From: an uncultured Prochlorococcus sp.
GTDB lineage: Bacteria > Cyanobacteriota > Cyanobacteriia > PCC-6307 > Cyanobiaceae
Direction of reading: 5' to 3'
Assembly: GCA_902571335.1 (NCBI GenBank)
Contig: CACGBT010000006.1
Coordinates: forward strand, 1 to 64,000
Length of the DNA: 64,000 nucleotides
The position numbers were made by a program, and so were the translations under genes. Below are positions 11,302-18,504 of this stretch, one piece after another. Within the stretch, counting starts at the first letter, position 1. Every line of letters starts with the position of its first letter. The notes beneath the pieces were generated by a model. The model saw only the letters and a list, made by a program, of their open reading frames with translations. It was not told the DNA's origin and did no database searches.

Positions 11302-11403
11302 ATGACTCTAATTTACAGAGGACAAAAGTACACTCAGAACAAAGAAGCAGCTAAGAAGCAGCATAATGAACTAACTTACAGAGGCAAAGCTTATACAAGC
11401 TAG
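11302..11403 (+). CDS. DUF4278 family small peptide (33 aa)
   Basis: MTLIYRGQKYTQNKEAAKKQHNELTYRGKAYTS: two YRG motifs typical of DUF4278; below the ORF-track length cutoff. Confidence 0.8.
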   Translation: MTLIYRGQKYTQNKEAAKKQHNELTYRGKAYTS

Positions 11404-11421
11404 TTTATTTATCCATTAAAT

Positions 11422-11449
11422 AGAAAAAGCCACTTTTAGTGGCTTTTTT
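11422..11449 (+). terminator. Rho-independent terminator after the DUF4278 peptide
   Basis: AAAAAGCCAC ttttA GTGGC TTTTTT: perfect stem followed by T-run. Confidence 0.85.
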
Positions 11450-11539
11450 ATTGTCCAAATCTTAGACTTAAAAATAACTAAATACTTTTCACAAGCATTA
11501 AAATAATATGATGCATTCGCATTTATAGATTAAATAACC

Positions 11540-11689
11540 ATGGCAGACCAGAAACCTTTATTTAAAGCACCTTATGATATAAAAGATGTTAGTGCTCTTT
11601 TCGCTATAGTTGCCTTCGTATTAATAAGCGCTGCCATAGTTGGTAATAATTTATTTGGTTTATTCCAGGAAAAAGTGAATTTCGGATAA
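11540..11689 (+). CDS. Small single-TM protein (49 aa)
   Basis: MADQKPLFKAPYDIKDVSALFAIVAFVLISAAIVGNNLFGLFQEKVNFG; complete ATG..TAA ORF below track cutoff. Confidence 0.55.
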   Translation: MADQKPLFKAPYDIKDVSALFAIVAFVLISAAIVGNNLFGLFQEKVNFG

Positions 11690-11797
11690 TGGTATTATCA
11701 AGAGTTTAATTTCTATTCAAAAAGCTCAATTACTAAGACGATATCATTACAATTATTTTTTGTCCCACTCTTTGATTGCACCTTAAGTTATTTCAGC

Positions 11798-11980
11798 TTA
11801 AAGTGCTTCAACATCTAAAGCGTTCATGCGCAAATGAGATTTATACTCGTCAGTTTTTACGATCTCATATTCTGAAACTACTTTTTGAACCTTTCCTTTT
11901 ATAAATCCAGAAAAGTCGGTTTTGAATTCTTCAAATAAGCAGCTAAAATTTAAAATTATGAGTGTTTGATAAAAAAGGAG
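11798..11980 (-). pseudogene. Small coding-like frame with no conventional start (possible gene remnant)
   Basis: 61 open codons between TAG and TAA: ...SCLFEEFKTDFSGFIKGKVQKVVSEYEIVKTDEYKSHLRMNALDVEAL*; no ATG/GTG/TTG upstream of the conserved-looking part. Confidence 0.35.
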
Positions 11981-12019
11981 CTAATTGCCCCTTATTGTAG
12001 ATCGAATTTCAATTACTAA

Positions 12020-12292
12020 CTATGAGTAGACTTTGGAAACTATTGGAGCAGCTTCTTCATCAGTAAATACCGGTGTGGTTTCCCAATTAAGGAATTCCCC
12101 CCATTCAGCTGCATGCTGATATATTGCTTTTGGATCATCTGTTTTTAAGACTATCCACCCTTCTAGAGATCCTGGAGCATGATATCTTCCAATCATTTCA
12201 ACTCCAGGATAATCTCCGCCTCCACCAAGAAACTTTTCCGCACCTTTTTGATGATATCCAGTCTTAAATGACCAATGCTGAACGTAAAGCAT
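12020..12292 (-). CDS. DUF3303 family protein
   Basis: 'MLYVQHWSFKTGYHQKGAEKFLGGGGDYPGVEMIGRYHAPGSLEGWIVLKTDD'. Confidence 0.75.
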   Translation of the reverse strand: MLYVQHWSFKTGYHQKGAEKFLGGGGDYPGVEMIGRYHAPGSLEGWIVLKTDDPKAIYQHAAEWGEFLNWETTPVFTDEEAAPIVSKVYS

Positions 12293-12502
12293 TTTGTATT
12301 TTATATTGGCTATCTATTAGTAGCAAGAAAAATAATTCTTGAAAATAAATATATTTTTAATTGCCCTTATTTTATTTTCTTTTTCTCTTTGTTTCAAAAA
12401 TACTCAAATAATGAAGAGGGAAAACAGTAGCTAATTTTTCATGTCTATGACTAACTTTCTATGCTAGGTTGATCAACTTAAAAGAAATTGAATAACCCTC
12501 TG

Positions 12503-12546
12503 CAGATGTGGTCAAGTGGTTTAAGGATCAAGTCTTAAAAGCTAGA
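12503..12546 (+). pseudogene. tRNA-Ser 5'-half-like relic
   Basis: 'gtggtcAagtggtttaagg' differs at one position from 'gtggtcGagtggtttaagg' of the tRNA-Ser at 12668, followed by a degraded anticodon arm 'caagtcttaaaagctag'; no 3' half follows. Confidence 0.55.
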
Positions 12547-12667
12547 TTTATGTTTATTTATGGTAAAGGCTTTGATATCTAACTTGTAATTCGTTTCCAA
12601 ATTGTTTCCGAAAAAATTAACCACCCTTTGTTATAATTAAAAAGCTAAAATTTAATATTTTTTGCCT

Positions 12668-12754
12668 GGAGGGGTGGTCGAGTGGTTTAAGGCTCTAGTC
12701 TTGAAAACTAGCGTATCTGCAAGGGTACCGTGGGTTCGAATCCCACCCCCTCCG
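12668..12754 (+). tRNA. tRNA-Ser (UGA)
   Basis: GGAGGGG...CCCCTCC acceptor stem, anticodon arm 'ctagtctTGAaaactag', long variable arm, T-loop 'ggttcgaatcc', discriminator G. Confidence 0.95.
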
Positions 12755-12897
12755 TTCTAATTACGAATCAGGAAATATCAGATCTAGTAAGAGTATCCGA
12801 GAAAAACTGGTATCAGAAAGTATCCAGAAAAATAAGATAATCAAACACATTCAAGATACTTGAAATTTGTCAATTAGATGTTTTTGTTTTGTTTGTG

Positions 12898-12939
12898 TGT
12901 TTTACGTATGTGTTTGTATGTTTTACGTATGTGTTTGTG
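12898..12939. repeat. Two tandem copies of a ~21-bp unit TGTTTTACGTATGTGTTTGTA/G
   Basis: Copies begin at 12898 and 12919. Confidence 0.85.
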
Positions 12940-12942
12940 TTT

Positions 12943-13071
12943 TTAATAATGAGGCGGTTCTGATTCTTCAGGAGGGAAATAGGTATCCTCATCATTACCT
13001 TTTTTCTTCTTTCTAAAATACTCTTCGGATGGATCTAATCCATCATTATCGTAATTAGGTTCCTTTTCCAT
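12943..13071 (-). CDS. Small acidic protein (42 aa)
   Basis: MEKEPNYDNDGLDPSEEYFRKKKKGNDEDTYFPPEESEPPHY; complete ATG..TAA ORF below track cutoff. Confidence 0.5.
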   Translation of the reverse strand: MEKEPNYDNDGLDPSEEYFRKKKKGNDEDTYFPPEESEPPHY

Positions 13072-13078
13072 TTAGAAA

Positions 13079-13762
13079 TCAAGCAAACTTAATTGAACAA
13101 TTAATTCCATCATGGTCACAATTATTTTCAGTGGCAATTCTCTGTATACTCTCTGCTTCTAAATCATTTGAAATAACTATGTGAATAAGACCCATATTTG
13201 AAGTCAATAAATTAAATCCATCGATCATATTTTTTAAAGAAGAAAATACTATTTCTGGTTGATTCTTTTTAGGAATTTTCTGATTAAAATCTCCAGGAAT
13301 AATAGTTTTCTTATTTGAAAAACTTAAATTTTTAATAAAAAAGAGATGATCCTCCCATGGTTTACGATCTTTTCTCCCTGTACTGACATGAGCAAATCTC
13401 CAAGGGATGCAAAGACCAACAATTTTAATTCCATTCGTAACTCCTTATATAAATCTTCCTGTTGGAATTTCCTTTGAACCTATTTGATTTACTTCAGTCC
13501 ATTTATTTTCTGACCAAAGGATAACCTTTCTGCGACCTTTTTGTATTTTCTAACCATAATCCTCATTCGAGGAAATTATATATCCATCCTGAGGCAGTAG
13601 AGTTTCATATCCTTCGGTAAGGCAGATAATATCAGAATCAAACTTATCAGAAAAAAATTTACCACTTTCTGAAGAAGGGGTTGCCCAATCTGAATTCCAA
13701 CAAGATATCTTTAACAATGTTCTTCTATTCTTTACCTTTGAATAAATCAACTTTAATATCAA
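13079..13762 (-). pseudogene. Endonuclease/exonuclease/phosphatase (EEP) family protein interrupted by two in-frame stops
   Basis: One continuous 228-codon frame with TAG at 13550-13552 and TAA at 13445-13447; EEP-like blocks 'ISCWNSDWA', 'ICLTEGYE', 'GLCIPWRFAH', 'IIPGDFNQ', 'CDHDGI'. Confidence 0.75.
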
Positions 13763-13829
13763 AAGTAACCACTATTCCAATGCTTATAAGCAATAATCCA
13801 ATCGCAATTTGAGGTGAAGGTAAAACCAT
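13725..13829 (-). CDS. Small TM peptide (34 aa)
   Basis: MVLPSPQIAIGLLLISIGIVVTFDIKVDLFKGKE; overlaps the 5' end of the EEP pseudogene in another frame. Confidence 0.4.
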   Translation of the reverse strand: MVLPSPQIAIGLLLISIGIVVTFDIKVDLFKGKE

Positions 13830-13898
13830 ATTCAACTTATTTCCATTCACCCTATCGAATCCACTAAAGTTTCGATGAAAGATTGAGTAATATTAACT

Positions 13899-14117
13899 TT
13901 GAATAAACCAGCACATTTAAATATGTCAAATTTAGAAAATGATCTTGATATCTATTACGCAGTAGGCAATGCAAATACTCAAAGACAAGAGAATGAAATT
14001 GCAGCAATTATCAAAAAAAGGAATGCTTCTGGATGGAAATTGATCTCAACAAGTACGGCAATCGTAGACACTAAAAACCAGTTTTCAAATCTTTACCTAT
14101 TTTGGGAAAAGAAATAG
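13899..14117 (+). CDS. DUF4177-like small protein; true start possibly ATG 13923
   Basis: 'NEIAAIIKKRNASGWKLISTSTAIVDTKNQFSNLYLFWEKK'. Confidence 0.55.
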   Translation: MNKPAHLNMSNLENDLDIYYAVGNANTQRQENEIAAIIKKRNASGWKLISTSTAIVDTKNQFSNLYLFWEKK

Positions 14118-14162
14118 TAGTTAATACTGTAGATATTGTGTCTGTTTTTCTAATAAGTTATA

Positions 14163-14233
14163 AACATCAGAAACTCCTCACACACTAATTTCTGAAAAGT
14201 AAACACTCTTTTCTCTAAATTAGAGTGTTTTTT
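14163..14233 (+). ncRNA. yfr1: Yfr1-like small RNA (ends approximate)
   Basis: Contains 'ACTCCTCACACAC', the Yfr1 core motif (14173-14185), inside CAGAAA/TTTCTG pairing, followed by terminator AAACACTCT...AGAGTGTTTTTT. Confidence 0.85.
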
Positions 14234-14339
14234 ATAGCCATATATTCCGAGATGAAAACTGGCACATGTGACAGTTTAGTAACATTCCATTCGTCACTTC
14301 CACGAAAAAGAAATATATGGGATAGTTTATACAAGTGTG

Positions 14340-14430
14340 AAGGAGTGGTTTTACTGAAACAGTGGAAACAAGGAAACACTTGATTCAGTAAATCCCAAAA
14401 AAGACTTCTAGAAATAGGGGTCTTTTTTTT
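14340..14430 (+). ncRNA. yfr2: Yfr2-family small RNA (ends approximate)
   Basis: Stem TTTACTGAA/TTCAGTAAA enclosing GTGGAAACAAGGAAACA (two GGAAACA motifs); terminator AAGACttctagaaataggGGTCTTTTTTTT; upstream -10-like TATACA at 14328. Confidence 0.8.
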
Positions 14431-14520
14431 ATGTTTTTAGTGTTTGTGTTTTTATAATATTGATTCAGGAAACTTCGTCAGATTAATTCAAGACTGGTCA
14501 CTCTAACCTGATACGACTGA

Positions 14521-14534
14521 CACTCCCTCCGTTC
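14521..14534. repeat. Copy of the tRNA-Ser 3' end (candidate att site)
   Basis: CACTCCCTCCGTTC versus CACCCCCTCCGTTC at 12744-12757: 13/14 identical, 10 exact. Confidence 0.55.
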
Positions 14535-14604
14535 AAATAAAAAGAACCGAATAATATCAACGCCTTTTCGAAACGTTCTTGTTAGGATTAATTTTATTTA
14601 GATT

Positions 14605-14805
14605 ATGAGTAAAGGATTTGCCACAGAAAATTTAATATCCAAAAAATCGAAAAAAAAATTTATTTCAAATGAACCGCAAGGAAGATTAATATCTTGGTCT
14701 CCTTGGCCACCTGCTAATTTTCGAACACGATATCCTGCTTTCCCTTTTGTTCTTACAATATTGATAGTAGTAATTGGGCAATGGTACCTTTCTCTACTCA
14801 GGTGA
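14605..14805 (+). CDS. Small membrane protein (66 aa)
   Basis: C-terminal TM 'FPFVLTILIVVIGQWYLSLLR'; preferred over the antisense ORF. Confidence 0.6.
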   Translation: MSKGFATENLISKKSKKKFISNEPQGRLISWSPWPPANFRTRYPAFPFVLTILIVVIGQWYLSLLR

Positions 14806-14859
14806 CCCAAAACTGTTTTTTTTATTTAAATTAGGATGAATTAAATTTTAGAATTTATT

Positions 14860-15444
14860 TTGTTTTTTTCAATTTTATTATTTGCCCACTTTCAAGCGGC
14901 AATCATCCCAATATTATTAGGTATCAGATCGATCAATAAATTCAAACATATAAGCAAGAACAAAATGATACCTTTGGGTTTTATTTTTTTAGGATTGGCA
15001 TCGATTTCTGAAATGATAGATCATACCCAAACATCTTGGATTTATGTAGATCACTCCTCTTTATTTAATTGGTTATTCTATTCTTTTCTATCTTTAGGTC
15101 TAACATGTTTATCAATATCAGTTATAAAAAATAAATTTATTCAAAAAACTAATATTTGTATTTCTTTATGTTCAATAATCTCATATTTTTTATTTGATAA
15201 AACTATTACTCTCCTTTTTCAAGTAATAATAAGTATCTTTCTAATTATAAATTGGCAAAGATTTTTTAAAGATTGGCTTTTTATTCTTTACCCAATATTT
15301 GGTATTATTTTTACGACTTTCTTTGGCACAAGGCTCTCAATTAGTGGCGATCAATTTTGGCATGTTTTAATAGGCCCATCTGGAACAATTAGCGTTCTTA
15401 CCTTTTATTTAGTATTAAAGAGATCAGACAAAAAATTTACTTAA
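14860..15444 (+). CDS. Hypothetical multi-TM membrane protein
   Basis: ~6 hydrophobic segments; no family recognised. Confidence 0.6.
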   Translation: MFFSILLFAHFQAAIIPILLGIRSINKFKHISKNKMIPLGFIFLGLASISEMIDHTQTSWIYVDHSSLFNWLFYSFLSLGLTCLSISVIKNKFIQKTNICISLCSIISYFLFDKTITLLFQVIISIFLIINWQRFFKDWLFILYPIFGIIFTTFFGTRLSISGDQFWHVLIGPSGTISVLTFYLVLKRSDKKFT

Positions 15445-15451
15445 GATTCTT

Positions 15452-15781
15452 ATGAAAATAATTGTATTTGTAAGTTTTATAGTGTGCTTAGTCACAATAA
15501 TCTCTCCAGTTGAAATCTTTGCTGATACGGCACTTGATGTTTACATGAATGATTTTTATTCTAAATCGAATGAAGCTAGCCAGATTCTTAAAGAAATCGA
15601 AAATAGTCTAAAAGAGGGGTCAAGAAAAAAAGTATGCTCTAGGCAAAGAGAGGCAGCAAGATTAGGTCTATTAGCTAATAAATCATTAATTAAAGCCTTT
15701 GAAATAGAGGGGGCTAATCCGCCAATGCAAGCAATAAAGGCAAGTCAACAAAGATGGGAATCTATTCTGAATGAGTGCTGA
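15452..15781 (+). CDS. Secreted/periplasmic hypothetical protein
   Basis: Signal peptide 'MKIIVFVSFIVCLVTIISPVEIFADTA'; two Cys residues. Confidence 0.65.
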   Translation: MKIIVFVSFIVCLVTIISPVEIFADTALDVYMNDFYSKSNEASQILKEIENSLKEGSRKKVCSRQREAARLGLLANKSLIKAFEIEGANPPMQAIKASQQRWESILNEC

Positions 15782-15808
15782 AGAAAGTCAGTAAATCTAT
15801 AAATCTTT

Positions 15809-16243
15809 TTAAATTTGCATTCTTACAGATTTACTAATTAAGGGAATTTCAGGTTCAACTCCATAAATACATTTAGAAATAGAATAAATAAAAATACATA
15901 GTGTAAATATAAAAATTATTGAGCCTAATTCAACTATTGGAAATATTCTTAAGAGATATGAAATTATTATCAAAGCAATATCAATAAGTAATGCTTGGCA
16001 TGCGTTATATCTAACGAAATAGGGGACATTTGGATTTCTTACTAATCCAGCAAACAGAATTATAAATAATAAAAAACTACCAAAAGGCAAAGATTTTTCA
16101 ATTATTGCTATCGGGAAAGTTAGAAATAATAGTATTTTTAAAAATGAATATTTATAGAATAAATAATATCCAAAAGGTATTGATGCCTTTAATGGCAAAG
16201 TATATAAAAATACTGATGAGAGTCTCTGGAATATCTGATTCAA
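15809..16243 (-). CDS. Tic20/Ycf60-like membrane protein
   Basis: 'NPNVPYFVRYNACQALLIDI' Tic20 signature. Confidence 0.8.
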   Translation of the reverse strand: MNQIFQRLSSVFLYTLPLKASIPFGYYLFYKYSFLKILLFLTFPIAIIEKSLPFGSFLLFIILFAGLVRNPNVPYFVRYNACQALLIDIALIIISYLLRIFPIVELGSIIFIFTLCIFIYSISKCIYGVEPEIPLISKSVRMQI

Positions 16244-16374
16244 TATATTATTGAAATTTAGTATTTGTATTTTAACCTAATTTTCTGAACTTAAAAAAGA
16301 CTAAGCCTCGAAAAAATCAACTTTGGCAGATGGTTATTAAATATAAGATAATTGATTAGGGTTCATAATTTAAG

Positions 16375-16764
16375 ATGCGTATTCTACATACAATGTTGAG
16401 GGTCGGAGATTTAGATAGATCCATTGATTTCTACGTCAATAGGTTAGGTATGAATTTGTTAAGGAAAAAGGATTACCCTCATGGAAAATTCACTTTGGCA
16501 TTTGTTGGGTATGGCTCAGAAAAAGAAAACACAGTAATTGAATTAACTTATAACTGGGACAAAAAGTCTGAAGACTATGAGCTTGGAGATAAATATGGTC
16601 ATATAGCTATTGGAGTAAAAGATATTCATCTAATTTGCCAAGGATTAGAAAATAATGGTTGCAAAATAACAACCAAACCTAAAACAATGAAAAACAGTAC
16701 TACTGTCTTGGCTTTTGTTGAGGATCCTGATGGTTATAAAATTGAACTTATTGAAAGAGATTAA
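16375..16764 (+). CDS. gloA: Lactoylglutathione lyase (glyoxalase I)
   Basis: '[47 protein letters not shown]'. Confidence 0.92.
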   Translation: MRILHTMLRVGDLDRSIDFYVNRLGMNLLRKKDYPHGKFTLAFVGYGSEKENTVIELTYNWDKKSEDYELGDKYGHIAIGVKDIHLICQGLENNGCKITTKPKTMKNSTTVLAFVEDPDGYKIELIERD

Positions 16765-17029
16765 ACGCTCAGAAGTCTTTAATTAATAAACAAATAACCC
16801 AAATTTAAAAAGATTGAATTGTCTAATATATCGTTTTCATTTAACGAAAAAATATCTCTAAGTTCATATTGAATAGATTCTGCAGTTTCAATTGTTTTAA
16901 AAGATTATTTCTAAGATGAGGAATTATTAAAGATAAAATTAGAAAATTATTTAATCTATATTAAATCTATTTAGAATATATAGACAATCTATTCAGATTT
17001 ATATATCATAGAATTATCGCATAAAGCTT

Positions 17030-17527
17030 ATGCCTAGTAATTGGTCAAAAATAAGAGATGAATGGCTTGATAGAACCGCTGTTGAGAAAGATGATGCTAA
17101 ATGGGCATTAGAAGCTTTAATTAATTCTGAAGAAGAGTTATTTGAAATAGAGCAGAAAATAAAGAATAAAGAGGACGCTATAAGCCAAGTAAAATTTTTG
17201 AAGAAAAAGGTTAAAGAAACTATTTCCTCTAAAGAAATTAGTCTCGATGATATTGCATTAAATACTTCAAATTCAAACAAAGTACAGATCTCAGTACCAT
17301 CAAACCTTACTTATCTTTTGAAAGTTTGGGCCGCAGCAGAGGGAAGAGATCTATCAAGTGTTGCTTTTCAATGTTTAGAAACTGGTATAAGGGAAATGAA
17401 AAGCAAAGGTTCAATACCTTCAGTAGCAGTAAATAGATATGACTCGGCCTGTCAAAAGAGGATTGCACTAGCAGAAGTAAACAATCTATTGGAAAAATAC
17501 GAATTAGCTCAGGATGAAATTAAATAA
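17030..17527 (+). CDS. Hypothetical protein; coiled coil plus possible RHH-like segment
   Basis: Complete ORF; 'VQISVPSNLTYLLKVWAAAEGRDLSSVAFQCLETGI' is ribbon-helix-helix-like. Confidence 0.5.
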   Translation: MPSNWSKIRDEWLDRTAVEKDDAKWALEALINSEEELFEIEQKIKNKEDAISQVKFLKKKVKETISSKEISLDDIALNTSNSNKVQISVPSNLTYLLKVWAAAEGRDLSSVAFQCLETGIREMKSKGSIPSVAVNRYDSACQKRIALAEVNNLLEKYELAQDEIK

Positions 17528-17529
17528 TT

Positions 17530-17922
17530 ATGAATAACAGAAAAATCATTAAAGGATACAAAACATTAATATCATCAAGATTTAATGTAGATACTTCTGA
17601 AGATAAATTCAAAGATGGAATAATTTATACTCTTTATTCTGATGAATTTAATTCACTTAAAGTTGGTTTTGCTGAAAATGATAAGGTTCTAGAAAAAAAA
17701 TTATCAAGTGAAGCATTGATATTATTGGACATGAAAAAAGGCAAAAAGAAAGATCTATGTTTATTAGTAATCACTCTAAAAGAACTTGGCATAAAATATT
17801 CAGACAATTTTTATTTCCAATACTCAGGTTCTTTAATGAAACATTTATCTACTTTAGGTTGGCCTGTTGGAAGATCACTTTATAAACAAAGAAAGATTAA
17901 AAAAGAACTTATATGTGCATAA
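17530..17922 (+). CDS. Hypothetical protein
   Basis: 2 bp after the preceding gene; 'GIIYTLYSDEFNSLKVGFAEND...LGWPVGRSLYKQRK'. Confidence 0.5.
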   Translation: MNNRKIIKGYKTLISSRFNVDTSEDKFKDGIIYTLYSDEFNSLKVGFAENDKVLEKKLSSEALILLDMKKGKKKDLCLLVITLKELGIKYSDNFYFQYSGSLMKHLSTLGWPVGRSLYKQRKIKKELICA

Positions 17923-17924
17923 AT

Positions 17925-18398
17925 TTAAATGTAATCGCACTCTAAAGTTTCTCTAGTTTCTCTATTTGTAATTGGATTAGTTCCAGTGGCACTCTCACAA
18001 AATTTCCTAATAATATCTTTTGGCAAAAAAACATTTGTGAAGTCTGCGCCTTGTATCTTTACATTTTCAAACTGTGTACTATAAGCAAATGAATCCTCTA
18101 AGTTAGTATTTGATAAATCTGTTCCATCTAAAATAGCCGAGTCTAAAGTTACTTCTCTTAAATTGGAGTTACTTAAATTAGTATCTTTCAATTTTGCTCC
18201 ATAGAGAGTAGCATTTTGGAGCTCACAATCTGATAAATTTGCATCTTGTAAATCAGTCAAATAGAAAGTTGCTCCTTTTAAATCAGATCCAGAAAAATCA
18301 GCTCCAATTAAGGATTGTTTACCATAATCCAATGCAGCGAAGCTTCTAGAAGGGAGAGTCAAAACAATCATTAAAACAGTTAAAATTATAAATCTCAT
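17925..18398 (-). CDS. Secreted pentapeptide-repeat protein
   Basis: Signal peptide plus A(D/N)LxX repeats 'GADFSGSDLKGATFYLTDLQDANLSDCELQNATL'. Confidence 0.85.
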   Translation of the reverse strand: MRFIILTVLMIVLTLPSRSFAALDYGKQSLIGADFSGSDLKGATFYLTDLQDANLSDCELQNATLYGAKLKDTNLSNSNLREVTLDSAILDGTDLSNTNLEDSFAYSTQFENVKIQGADFTNVFLPKDIIRKFCESATGTNPITNRETRETLECDYI

Positions 18399-18504
18399 TT
18401 TTTGAGTAGTATTTCAATAAATTCTAACTTCTTAAGCTGAAATCTAAAAATTAATTATTTACTGAATGCTATATTTATTGAAATAACAAATCACTTACTA
18501 GGTT

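Noticed and set aside
14598-14810. 70-aa - strand ORF
   Set aside because: Antisense to the 66-aa membrane protein at 14605-14805, whose + strand translation looks more protein-like.
17014-17280. 88-aa - strand ORF
   Set aside because: Antisense to the 17030-17527 ORF; Ser/Phe-rich shadow translation typical of the complement of AT-rich genes.
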